In this document: one piece after another, positions 25,932 to 33,540 of the stretch
Layout of the letters: the number at the start of each line of letters is the position of its first letter
How positions within the stretch are numbered: the first letter of the stretch is position 1
Virus record (IMG/VR): IMGVR_UViG_3300028854_000012
Coordinates: 26,059-90,058 of that record
DNA from: a virus
Reading direction: 5' to 3' (one strand)
Length of the DNA stretch: 64,000 bases
Program-made: the position numbers and the translations under genes
The notes under the pieces: generated by a model
What the model was told of the DNA's origin: nothing
Seen by the model: the letters and a program-made list of their open reading frames with translations, nothing else
The model's database searches: none

Positions 25932-26298
25932 ATTAACTAAAACGGAATGGGAAAATATGGTAATCAAATACCATACTGATGTTCTAGGTAAACAAATACC
26001 TGATGTAGAAATAAAAATTTTGTGGCATAATTATACAAGAGAATCATTGCGGTTAGACATTTGTGGATTTAAAAGATTTAAAGAAGCACAGATAGAATTT
26101 CATAAATATGATTGTATAATATCAGCATGGACTGGTTTAGTATATTTGGGATTAGCTCGTATTCCATGTCCATATTATTTGGAAATAAAAAAAGATTCTC
26201 CATATCAATATGATTTTTATATTTCCGATCCTGAACTTGCAATGATGCTTATGTTCATGGATAATGATTTAGTTCAATTTGTAAAGGGGTTTTTATGA
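25921..26298 (+). CDS. Unknown protein
   Basis: 125 residues from ATG 25921, overlapping the end of rnh by 11 bases. Contains HKYDCIISAWTGLVYLGLARIPCPYYLE and an acidic end (DPELAMMLMFMDNDLVQF). No family recognised. It overlaps the next start by four bases. Confidence 0.5.
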   Translation: MTNRLTKTEWENMVIKYHTDVLGKQIPDVEIKILWHNYTRESLRLDICGFKRFKEAQIEFHKYDCIISAWTGLVYLGLARIPCPYYLEIKKDSPYQYDFYISDPELAMMLMFMDNDLVQFVKGFL

Positions 26299-26780
26299 AA
26301 TTGTTTAGTGAATACTTGATGGAAGCAGAACAACATAAAAGTGGAACATATGCTGCGCTTTTATTAAAAAATGAAAGTCGAACGAAATTATATGCTTGGA
26401 TGGAAGAACATAATATAGCAAGAAAAATTCCGGCAAAAGAATATCATTGCACTGTAGTTTATTCGACTACACCTGTTCCAAATGTATCAGATATATCAAT
26501 AAATTTTCCAATCAAAGCAAAATTTAAAGAATGGAAAATTTTTGGTGATGATAAATTATTAGTTGCTGTTTTAACCTGTCCAAAAGCTGTAAAATTATTT
26601 AAAGAGACTATTAAAATGGGAGCTAAATCGGATTATCCAACATTTATACCACATATCAGTGTTGCCAAAAATTTTAAGGGAGATGTTCCTGCTGATATTC
26701 CTGATTTTGAGATAATATTCTATAAATTTAAGAGCGATTCATTAGATACCGATTTTAAATATAATGACAATGATTCTTAA
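26295..26780 (+). CDS. 2H phosphoesterase, candidate anti-CBASS Acb1, with targeting-like N-terminus
   Basis: 161 residues. Two H-x-S/T motifs: EYHCTVVYS (residues about 51-59) and FIPHISVAK (about 115-123), the 2H phosphoesterase signature. Size and motif spacing fit T4 57B, now known as Acb1, which degrades CBASS cyclic oligonucleotides; other 2H members are RNA ligases or cyclic phosphodiesterases. The N-terminus MKLFSEYLMEAEQ carries L-M-E, so the enzyme may be packed in the head and injected. Acb1 identity is a proposal, not shown. Confidence 0.6.
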   Translation: MKLFSEYLMEAEQHKSGTYAALLLKNESRTKLYAWMEEHNIARKIPAKEYHCTVVYSTTPVPNVSDISINFPIKAKFKEWKIFGDDKLLVAVLTCPKAVKLFKETIKMGAKSDYPTFIPHISVAKNFKGDVPADIPDFEIIFYKFKSDSLDTDFKYNDNDS

Positions 26781-26787
26781 ATAATAT

Positions 26788-26816
26788 TTGACAAACAAAC
26801 CAAATTCTGATATACT
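26788..26816 (+). promoter_or_regulatory. Sigma70-like promoter predicting a leaderless mRNA
   Basis: TTGACA (26788-26793), 17-bp spacer, TATACT (26811-26816), six bases, then ATG at 26823. Same geometry as 22246 and 29181. Confidence 0.7.
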
Positions 26817-26822
26817 AGATTT

Positions 26823-27152
26823 ATGAATGAAAAAGATTACAATTCGATGTTAGAATCAGAGCAATTGGCTGCTGTTAAACAAAATTATTATGCCATTAGA
26901 TACATCGAGAATCCAAGCGAAAAAGTGCAATTGGCGGCTGTTAATCAAGATGGTTCTGCCATCGATTATATTGAAAACCCAAGCGAAGATGTTCAACTGG
27001 CGGCGGTTAATCAAGATGGTTATGCCATTCAATATATCAAAAACCCAAGCGAAGATGTTCAACTGGCTGCGGTTAATCAAAATGGTAATGTCATTCGATT
27101 TATCAAGAAACCAACAATATCTGTTCAAATGATGGCCAAATTATTGTCTTGA
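26823..27152 (+). CDS. DUF4116-type repeat protein
   Basis: 109 residues made of four repeats of about 23 residues: V-Q-LAAV-N-QDG-x-AI-x-YI-x-NPSED. This is the DUF4116-like pattern found in many bacterial and giant-virus proteins, of unknown function. The nucleotide repeats are very similar, which suggests recent expansion. No Shine-Dalgarno. Confidence 0.65.
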   Translation: MNEKDYNSMLESEQLAAVKQNYYAIRYIENPSEKVQLAAVNQDGSAIDYIENPSEDVQLAAVNQDGYAIQYIKNPSEDVQLAAVNQNGNVIRFIKKPTISVQMMAKLLS

Positions 27153-27177
27153 CAAACAAACCAAAGTTTGGTATTCT
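27149..27177 (+). promoter_or_regulatory. Sigma70-like promoter for the MoxR gene
   Basis: TTGACA (27149-27154, overlapping the upstream stop), 17-bp spacer, TATTCT (27172-27177). Leaves a leader of about 175 bases. Confidence 0.65.
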
Positions 27178-27182
27178 ATATA

Positions 27183-27269
27183 TGTTGATGAGGAATGGTA
27201 ATCGGTCAATGCCGATCTAACCTGCAAAACATAGCATATGGAGCACACCAGAGTGTGCCTTTCTCAACA
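27183..27269 (+). promoter_or_regulatory. Structured 5' leader of the MoxR gene
   Basis: TGTTGA (27183-27188) pairs with TCAACA (27264-27269), enclosing ATCGG-TCAATG-CCGAT and GCACAC-CAGA-GTGTGC. The three-way structure starts at the predicted transcription start. It could be a regulatory leader or a processed RNA. Confidence 0.4.
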
Positions 27270-27360
27270 AAAGAAAGATTTCCACATTTCCACAGTTTAC
27301 AAACAAATCTAAATAAGCGATAATAAAAGAGTAGGAAAAATCAGAAAGGAAAAATACGAA

Positions 27361-28548
27361 ATGGCGACTGGAAACAAGATCGATATGACTGAACCTCTAA
27401 CAATTAATGAGGTTATTCCTCGTTTGCAGCGGTGTATGATGGTTAAACTTCCTGCATTTCTTTGGGCTGGCCCCGGTGTTGGGAAGTCCTCGATTATCAA
27501 TGCTTTGGCCAAGTCACACGGTGGTATCTGCGTCGATATGCGCCTTAGCCAAATGTCTCCAACCGATATTATCGGTATTCCATATTTCGACCATACAACC
27601 AACACAATGCGTTTTGCGCCTCCATCTCGCCTTCCGTCAGAGGAATTGGCGAAGAAGTATCCGCTTATTGTTCTGTTTCTTGACGAGATGAATAGTGCAC
27701 CGCCAGCAGTTCAGGCAGCGGCTTATGAATTGGTTCTGGATCGCCGTTGCGGTGATTATAAGTTGCCGGATAACGTGGTTGTTTTTGCGGCTGGTAATCG
27801 TGAGTCGGATCGCGGAGTCACTTATCGTCTTGCTACGCCTCTTGCCAATCGTCTTCTCCACTTTGACCTCAAGGTTGACTATAATTCTTGGTTGGATTGG
27901 GCATTGGAACAGGCCATCAATTCGGATGTTGTTGCTTATCTCAGCACTTTCAAGTCTTCATTGTTCGATTTTGATCCGAATAGTGTCAGCAAGAGTTTTC
28001 CGACTCCGCGTTCTTGGGAGTTTGTAAGCAAGCTGTTGCAGACGAATACTGAGGCAAACCCAATGACCGATAGTGAAATTCGTGATTTGGTTGGTTCTGC
28101 GGTTGGTTCCGGTGAAGCCACGAAGTTTATGAATTATCTCAAGGTTGGGAAGAATCTTCCTAAGCCAGCCGATGTTCTGAGCGGTAAGGTAAAGGAAATC
28201 AAGACTCGTGAGATTTCCGCTCATTATCAGCTTATTATCAGCATGTTGTATGAGATGCGCGATTATTGGCACAACAACAGTGTGCTCCTTGATTCATATG
28301 CAGTTGTTGGTAACAATAAGAAGGTTCAGCAGCGCAAGTGGAATTCCGATAAGTTGCAGGAAAACTGGCTACGTATGTTCGATACGTTCAACACCTTCAT
28401 TATCACACAGATTTCTCTGGAAATCGGGATCATGGCAATGCGTATGGCGGTTTCAAACTACTACTTCTCTCAGTCTACGGATATGACGAAGTTGAAAACT
28501 TGGCCGAAGATGTGTGAGAGCTACTTCCCATACATGAAGGAAACGTAG
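27361..28548 (+). CDS. MoxR-type AAA+ ATPase
   Basis: 395 residues. Walker A GPGVGKSS (residues about 39-46), Walker B LIVLFLDEMN, sensor region FAAGNRESDRG, and an arginine-finger-like LANRLLHF. MoxR ATPases usually work with a VWA protein as chaperones; such a partner lies at 29216. The C-terminal domain (WNSDKLQENWLRMFDTF ... FPYMKE) is duplicated as a separate gene at 28803. Codons are more GC-ending than in most neighbours, either from strong expression or recent acquisition. Confidence 0.85.
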   Translation: MATGNKIDMTEPLTINEVIPRLQRCMMVKLPAFLWAGPGVGKSSIINALAKSHGGICVDMRLSQMSPTDIIGIPYFDHTTNTMRFAPPSRLPSEELAKKYPLIVLFLDEMNSAPPAVQAAAYELVLDRRCGDYKLPDNVVVFAAGNRESDRGVTYRLATPLANRLLHFDLKVDYNSWLDWALEQAINSDVVAYLSTFKSSLFDFDPNSVSKSFPTPRSWEFVSKLLQTNTEANPMTDSEIRDLVGSAVGSGEATKFMNYLKVGKNLPKPADVLSGKVKEIKTREISAHYQLIISMLYEMRDYWHNNSVLLDSYAVVGNNKKVQQRKWNSDKLQENWLRMFDTFNTFIITQISLEIGIMAMRMAVSNYYFSQSTDMTKLKTWPKMCESYFPYMKET

Positions 28549-28563
28549 AGTGTAAAATAAACT

Positions 28564-28614
28564 AATGTGAATAGGTGAGAACTTTTGGTAATTGTCCACT
28601 CACCTATTCACATT
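28564..28614 (+). terminator. Terminator hairpin after MoxR
   Basis: A perfect 16-bp stem, 28564-28579 with 28599-28614 (core GAATAGGTGAG/CTCACCTATTC), around a 19-base loop, followed by ATTTATTC. The weak T run leaves some doubt about how it terminates. Confidence 0.55.
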
Positions 28615-28741
28615 ATTTATTCTCTAATCGTTTCTGGACACTATACAACCTATTGATTCTAAAGGGTCAAAAATACAAATTTTAACATATTTTGAAGAAT
28701 AAGATCATTTACTGTATCCAAGTGTGTTTTTAATTAAATTG

Positions 28742-28770
28742 TTGACAAATGAACCAAAATTTGATATACT
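28742..28770 (+). promoter_or_regulatory. Sigma70-like promoter
   Basis: TTGACA (28742-28747), 17-bp spacer, TATACT (28765-28770). Drives the small gene at 28803 after a leader of about 26 bases with AAGGTG. Confidence 0.75.
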
Positions 28771-28802
28771 AATCTTGTAGTCAAATTTGAAAGGTGAAAA
28801 TT

Positions 28803-29168
28803 ATGACAGGGGATCAATACAAAACGCTAATAACCACTACAATTTTGCCCAATGATATTTTTGGCAAGATTGAAGAAATGAACGATTATTTTCTAGAAAA
28901 TAGTTATGTATTGGATAAACCGTTTCATAATCATAATTATAATTATACGGTAATTCGAGAGTGGAATACAAAAGAAAACCAGCAAATTCTATCAAATATG
29001 TTTGACTCCTTTATGTCATTCATTCTAAATGCTGTTTCACCGGAAATTATTATAGCAGCAATGCATAAAGCGGTGATTATCTATAATCTTCGGGGTGTAA
29101 TTGAAATGACAAGTTTGCAAAATTGGTCAGCAATTTCTGACAGGGTATTTCCGCTTATTAAAGAATAG
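28803..29168 (+). CDS. Stand-alone copy of the MoxR C-terminal domain
   Basis: 121 residues from ATG 28803 (AAGGTG upstream). The second half, WNTKENQQILSNMFDSFMSF then IIAAMHKAVIIYNLRG and FPLIKE, aligns along its length with the last 70 residues of the MoxR protein at 27361. The ATPase domain is missing. It has its own early promoter. It may modulate the MoxR ring by occupying its partner or oligomer surface; this is inference. Confidence 0.6.
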   Translation: MTGDQYKTLITTTILPNDIFGKIEEMNDYFLENSYVLDKPFHNHNYNYTVIREWNTKENQQILSNMFDSFMSFILNAVSPEIIIAAMHKAVIIYNLRGVIEMTSLQNWSAISDRVFPLIKE

Positions 29169-29180
29169 TAAAAGTTTTTA

Positions 29181-29209
29181 TTGACATTTTGAATGAAAGT
29201 TGGTATACT
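29181..29209 (+). promoter_or_regulatory. Sigma70-like promoter predicting a leaderless mRNA
   Basis: TTGACA (29181-29186), 17-bp spacer, TATACT (29204-29209), six bases, then ATG at 29216. Confidence 0.7.
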
Positions 29210-29215
29210 AAGAGT

Positions 29216-30532
29216 ATGAGAAATGAAGTTCTACATCTCGCAACCATTGCAAAAAAGTCCTCAAAAGAGGAAAAGGCTATGCGTCTTACCGATAAGCCGA
29301 TTCCAAAGGATTTGGCAAAGCGCGTAGAAACCAAAATCATCAAGGCTCGTGTCAAGATGCTTTTTCAGCAACCATTTTTTGGAACTTTGGTAACACGTCT
29401 CCAGATTTTCGCGGCTGACAAATGGCTTCCTACTATGGCCGTTGATGGCAAGTATATGTATTTCAATCATGCATTTGTTGATGCTTTGGAATTGGACGAA
29501 TTGGTTTTTGTTTTTGCCCACGAAATTCTCCATATGGTTTATGGACATTTGGATAGAGGTAAGGGACTTGATCAGCAATTGTATAATTGTGCCGCTGATT
29601 ATGTTGTCAACGATGAATTGAAGCAGGTAAATGTTGGAACGTTTCCAACAACTGTTCCGGGTTTGCACGATATAAAGTATCGCGGTTGGAATAGTGAAAA
29701 GGTTTATGAAGATTTGCTGAAACAGCAGAAGAATAATCCAAATTCTGGTAAGTCACTTGAAGAAATGATTGACAAGATGCTTGATGAGCATTTGACTGGT
29801 AAGAGTGTATCAAGCGAGAATGAAGGACCATCATCTGGAACGTCTAAACCAAGTCCCGATGGCCCTGCAAAAATGTCTGAGGAAGATCGCAAGCAGCTAA
29901 AGGCAGACCTCAAGCAGCAAATTATTAGCAGTGCGCAGATGGTTGGTATTGGAAAATTACCATCTGGTGTTCAACGCCTTGTTAACGAACTTCTTGCTCC
30001 GAAGATGGATTGGAAGACGCTGTTGCAAAGTCAGTTGAATAGCATTGTTCCTGCTGATTATAGTTTTCTTCGGGTGAATCGTAAGGGATGGCATCTTGAT
30101 GCAATTCTTCCCGGTATGACCGAAGAACCAATGCTTAATATTGCAGTTGCATTGGATATGAGTGGTAGCATTTCTAACGAAATGGTTCAGGAATTCTTGT
30201 CTGAGATTAAGGGAATTATGGATCAGTATCCAATGTATGAGATTCGAGTGTTTTGTTTTGATACTCGTTGCTATTCTGACAGAACGTTTAGTAGCGACAA
30301 TGGCGAAGATATTCGGACTTATGAAGCCAAGGGTGGTGGTGGAACCGACGGTGGCGCAATATTCCGGTATATGAAGGATGAGAATTTTATTCCTTTGAAG
30401 TTGGTAGTTTTTACAGACGGGTATGTCGGTGATTTCGGTGATGAGAACTATTGTCCTACAGTGTGGGTAATTAAGGGATCGAATGTTGTTCCCCCGTTTG
30501 GAACCCATGCCTATTTCGATGATGAGAATTAA
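29216..30532 (+). CDS. Metallopeptidase-like / VWA protein, MoxR partner
   Basis: 438 residues from ATG 29216 (leaderless geometry); an internal ATG at 29279 has a good GAGG and would give 417 residues. VFAHEILHMVYGH is an HExxH zinc motif, as in the DUF2201 N-terminal domain. The second half holds VALDMSGSISNEM, a MIDAS-type DxSxS of a VWA domain, with GGGGTDGGAIF and VFTDGYVG. With the ATPase at 27361 it forms a MoxR-VWA pair. GC-ending codons are frequent in both. Confidence 0.8.
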   Translation: MRNEVLHLATIAKKSSKEEKAMRLTDKPIPKDLAKRVETKIIKARVKMLFQQPFFGTLVTRLQIFAADKWLPTMAVDGKYMYFNHAFVDALELDELVFVFAHEILHMVYGHLDRGKGLDQQLYNCAADYVVNDELKQVNVGTFPTTVPGLHDIKYRGWNSEKVYEDLLKQQKNNPNSGKSLEEMIDKMLDEHLTGKSVSSENEGPSSGTSKPSPDGPAKMSEEDRKQLKADLKQQIISSAQMVGIGKLPSGVQRLVNELLAPKMDWKTLLQSQLNSIVPADYSFLRVNRKGWHLDAILPGMTEEPMLNIAVALDMSGSISNEMVQEFLSEIKGIMDQYPMYEIRVFCFDTRCYSDRTFSSDNGEDIRTYEAKGGGGTDGGAIFRYMKDENFIPLKLVVFTDGYVGDFGDENYCPTVWVIKGSNVVPPFGTHAYFDDEN

Positions 30533-30571
30533 CTTTTCATTAAACAACTGATATGTAATATTTGAAATCTT

Positions 30572-31546
30572 TTAAAGGTCTGTTTCGGCAGACCTTTTCT
30601 TTTGTTTAAGATCAAGTGTGAAATTGGCCACCAATTCTTCTATTTTTGAAAAATACCAATATGGAATTATAAGCAATGGAATGTTGTTTTTCTGACAATA
30701 TTCTTGTTTAATTTTGTCCCTCTTTTGAAGTTCTATAAAAGTTTCTTCACCACCCCAATATGGAACAGAATCATAATGTTGTTCTCCTTGATATTCTATC
30801 AAACCATATAATTTATTATTTTTATCAAATACACCAAAATCAAACGGAAGAACTCGTTTATTACGACATTCATTTATTGTTGTTTGTGTTTCAAAAATCA
30901 TATGTAAATTTTCAAGTATTTTATATATTGCTTTTTCACCACGACTAACAAAACAATTTGGGCATCCATTTCCATTTAAATGATTAGCGGGTGATTGTTT
31001 GAAAAAACCATGTATTGGACATTTTATTTTTATTTTGGTGCGACCTCGTATATAAACAGATTCATTATAATCAAACCATATTCCATGAATTTTTATTGCA
31101 TCCACAACAAACTGTTCTTTTGATTTTACTCTATGCAATCGTTGCGATTCTCTCCCACAAAAAGAACAGCCATTACCATTTAAATGACAGTTTGGGATTT
31201 GCAAAAAATCTCCATGAATTGGGCAGGTAATACAAATTAATTTATAAACTCCAGAATATACAGCTTTTTTATACGAATATTTAAAATTATGAATGATATT
31301 TGCTTTTGAAATAAATGTTTCAGTAGTTTTTGTAGTGTTCAACCTAGCCTTTTCCTTCCCACAAATAGGACAACCATGATAATTTAAATGATCATGGGGA
31401 GTTTGTTTAAAAATTATATTATGTTTACGACATGTAATTTTAACTTTTTTATTTGATCTATCATATTCAACTTCAGAATAGTCATATAAATCACCATGTA
31501 TAAATTGTGCTCTTTGAATGAATTTTTCTGTGGTATAAATACGCAT
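30572..31546 (-). CDS. Homing endonuclease-like protein, zinc-module array plus PD-(D/E)XK-like nuclease
   Basis: 324 residues. Three repeats of about 55 residues, each with F-I-x-A-x-I/H-H, YDY-x, K-I-x-C-P-I-H-G and H-L-N-G-x-G-C-x-x-C, bind zinc (DUF723-like). The C-terminal nuclease has LPFDFGVF, GLIEYQGEQHY and RDKIKQEYC then IPLLIIPYW. The genes at 41517 and 47493 belong to the same family. It is on the strand opposite to its neighbours. Confidence 0.75.
   Translation of the reverse strand: MRIYTTEKFIQRAQFIHGDLYDYSEVEYDRSNKKVKITCRKHNIIFKQTPHDHLNYHGCPICGKEKARLNTTKTTETFISKANIIHNFKYSYKKAVYSGVYKLICITCPIHGDFLQIPNCHLNGNGCSFCGRESQRLHRVKSKEQFVVDAIKIHGIWFDYNESVYIRGRTKIKIKCPIHGFFKQSPANHLNGNGCPNCFVSRGEKAIYKILENLHMIFETQTTINECRNKRVLPFDFGVFDKNNKLYGLIEYQGEQHYDSVPYWGGEETFIELQKRDKIKQEYCQKNNIPLLIIPYWYFSKIEELVANFTLDLKQKKRSAETDL
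30574..30598. terminator. Bidirectional terminator hairpin
   Basis: AAAGGTCTG (30574-30582) with CAGACCTTT (30589-30597) around a 6-base loop, flanked by T or A runs. It serves the convergent VWA and endonuclease genes; the endonuclease stop codon lies inside it. Confidence 0.7.
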
Positions 31547-31573
31547 AAGCTGTCGTTTCCTCCAAATGATAGA

Positions 31574-31613
31574 GTAGTTGGGTTCCTACACCGCGAACTA
31601 CATTATTATTTAG
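31574..31613 (-). promoter_or_regulatory. Late promoter and leader hairpin of the 30572 gene
   Basis: CTAAATA (31613-31607), five bases, then GTAGTT-CGCGG ... CCC-AACTAC (31601-31574), TCTATC and GGAGGA before the ATG. The predicted start is the first base of the stem. Matches the leader at 17163-17201. Confidence 0.45.
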
Positions 31614-31721
31614 TCGTTCAGAACAGAAAACCATAAAAATAAATTAATTATTGAATTATAATTGCCTAATTTCTTTTTTTCGTGCTAAATAAAGTTGTAA
31701 CAGAAAAGGAGAATTAATTTT

Positions 31722-32456
31722 ATGATGAAACATATCGGATTATATAATGCACAGCATATTACTATAGTTTTACATCAAATGCCAAATGAGGAGCATATGT
31801 GTTTAGTTTTAGTAGATCAGAAAGTTCCACCTAGATATTATCAGGCAGTTCAAAATGTTCTCAATAGCACTGCTGGACAAGAAGCAAAAGATTTAGCTAC
31901 TGCATTGGAAGGCGTCACGCTTGATGACAACCGAAACCTTGCTCGCGTTCTTTACACAGAGGGACATCTCAAAAAAGTTCCTTGTAATCAAGTGTTTGCT
32001 ACACCTTATGGATTCCAAAATTCCAATAAAATGAAATTGAATGATCTTAATGAGTATCTCAAGAAGATTGAGGAAGGCAGCGATGCTGCTAAGAAAATGA
32101 AGGAATTGGATGAAAATAAAGGATTACATAGTAAGACCAAATCCAGTCAATCTTTGGTTTCTCCACAGCCAGAACAAAATAAAAATCAAAAAATGTTGGT
32201 TGATCCAGTGGCATTTGCACCAGTAGTAGCTGATCATGAAGTAGAACGTGTTAAACAATTAGCTAATATTAGTCCTCAACAAGCAAGCGATGATTTGAAA
32301 GCACAAGGTGAAAATCTTAGATCGGTTGCTTGTCAACTTCTTCAACAGGCAAAGATTCTTGCTGAGAAAGCAGAATTACTTTACCCGCCGCTTGCCAAGC
32401 GGAAGGCAGGAAGACCTATAGGAACTGGGTTGAAATTGAAAACAGTAAAGAAATAA
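31722..32456 (+). CDS. Unknown protein with AT-hook-like tail
   Basis: 244 residues. The first 120 residues form an alpha/beta domain (HITIVLHQMPNEEHMCLVLVD). A low-complexity linker (SKTKSSQSLVSPQPEQNKNQ) leads to a helical segment and a basic end with KRKAGRPIGTG, an AT-hook-like GRP core. It may contact DNA. AAGGAG precedes the start. No family recognised. Confidence 0.6.
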   Translation: MMKHIGLYNAQHITIVLHQMPNEEHMCLVLVDQKVPPRYYQAVQNVLNSTAGQEAKDLATALEGVTLDDNRNLARVLYTEGHLKKVPCNQVFATPYGFQNSNKMKLNDLNEYLKKIEEGSDAAKKMKELDENKGLHSKTKSSQSLVSPQPEQNKNQKMLVDPVAFAPVVADHEVERVKQLANISPQQASDDLKAQGENLRSVACQLLQQAKILAEKAELLYPPLAKRKAGRPIGTGLKLKTVKK

Positions 32457-32471
32457 ATTTAACTATAAAAG

Positions 32472-32496
32472 AAACCTAGCCATGGATAGGTTTTTT
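32472..32496 (+). terminator. Rho-independent terminator
   Basis: AAACCTA (32472-32478) with TAGGTTT (32487-32493) and a T run, just after the 31722 gene. Confidence 0.7.
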
Positions 32497-32522
32497 GTTT
32501 GTGTAGGAATTCATATATGGAA

Positions 32523-33539
32523 TTACACAAATGGCATTCCAGATTCTTTTGTGATGTTTATATTTTCTTCAATTATTTTAGCAATACATTGACGATCATG
32601 TAATGTGAGGGAGTAGGCTTCACTATACGAAATACTTCCTCGCATAAACCAACACATTTTCAGAAGATCGTTTGATAGTTCTTTAGTTTCATCTCCCATT
32701 TTTTTGATTATACCTATAATTTCTTCGTCTGATGCCGGTATTAGTCTTTGTCTAAATTGTGAACATACATCTAGATCAATTGGAACTATAAAATTGTGTT
32801 GACATTCAGAGCATGTAATTGAAAAATCATTAAGATATGATTCTTTTATAGCAGATTCAATGTATTCTACTAATTTGCGTTGAATAGAAATATCACATTG
32901 ATTGAACCATTCTGTTATGAATTGATTATTGGTTATAATATCGTGGTTTTCTATAGTAATAGTATTCAAACAATTGGCATAAAAGAGAGTAGTTAGTTTT
33001 GATTTTTGATCCAACAAAAATTCCATAGTAGAACTATATTCTTCTGGAGATTCACAATGGGAAATAAAATACAATTGTTTTAAAATTCTAAAATTGGAAA
33101 TAGAAAATGCTGTATATTCTTTATATGTCGGAGAACGAAACGAAAATGTTAGTTTATCGATAGTGAGAGGTTGAAACCATTTTTTAACGCTTATGTTTGG
33201 AAGATTTGCCTGTAAATTAATTTCATATGGATCATGTTCTTTGCATTGTGGACACTGTAACATAACCTCTAATTCATTTCCATAAGATGCTATTTTTATA
33301 CTTGCTAATATATGTTGAATATCACATAATAAAAGTTTATCTGGATTTATTAAATCTGGACATGAACTTTTAATAATCAATTCTGTAGCAAGTCCAGACA
33401 TCAATGCATCTGGTGTTCTAATAGTGAATTCATCTGCTATAACATTTGCAAAAATTGCATGATTACCAATTATACCTGTTTCTTGTTCAGTTAACAAAGA
33501 TGTATATATTACTGGCCGACTAAAAAATGGTTTATTCAT
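32523..33539 (-). CDS. Baseplate hub protein, gp26-type paralogue with zinc knuckles
   Basis: 338 residues. It aligns in outline with the next gene: TPDALMSGLATELIIKSSCPD, DIQHILASIKIASYGNELEV, then a beta domain and a helical end (FMRGSISYSEAYSLTLHDRQCI). CPQC and CSEC pairs add a probable zinc site. T4 gp26 is a small hub/assembly factor of the baseplate centre. The lack of the usual LPS-GxWY start suggests divergence. Confidence 0.55.
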   Translation of the reverse strand: MNKPFFSRPVIYTSLLTEQETGIIGNHAIFANVIADEFTIRTPDALMSGLATELIIKSSCPDLINPDKLLLCDIQHILASIKIASYGNELEVMLQCPQCKEHDPYEINLQANLPNISVKKWFQPLTIDKLTFSFRSPTYKEYTAFSISNFRILKQLYFISHCESPEEYSSTMEFLLDQKSKLTTLFYANCLNTITIENHDIITNNQFITEWFNQCDISIQRKLVEYIESAIKESYLNDFSITCSECQHNFIVPIDLDVCSQFRQRLIPASDEEIIGIIKKMGDETKELSNDLLKMCWFMRGSISYSEAYSLTLHDRQCIAKIIEENINITKESGMPFV

Positions 33540-33540
33540 A

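Noticed and set aside
26823-27152. Repeats on both strands with long minus-strand ORF
   Set aside because: The minus-strand frame mirrors the DUF4116-like repeats of the plus gene, which has a promoter; the antisense frame is a shadow.
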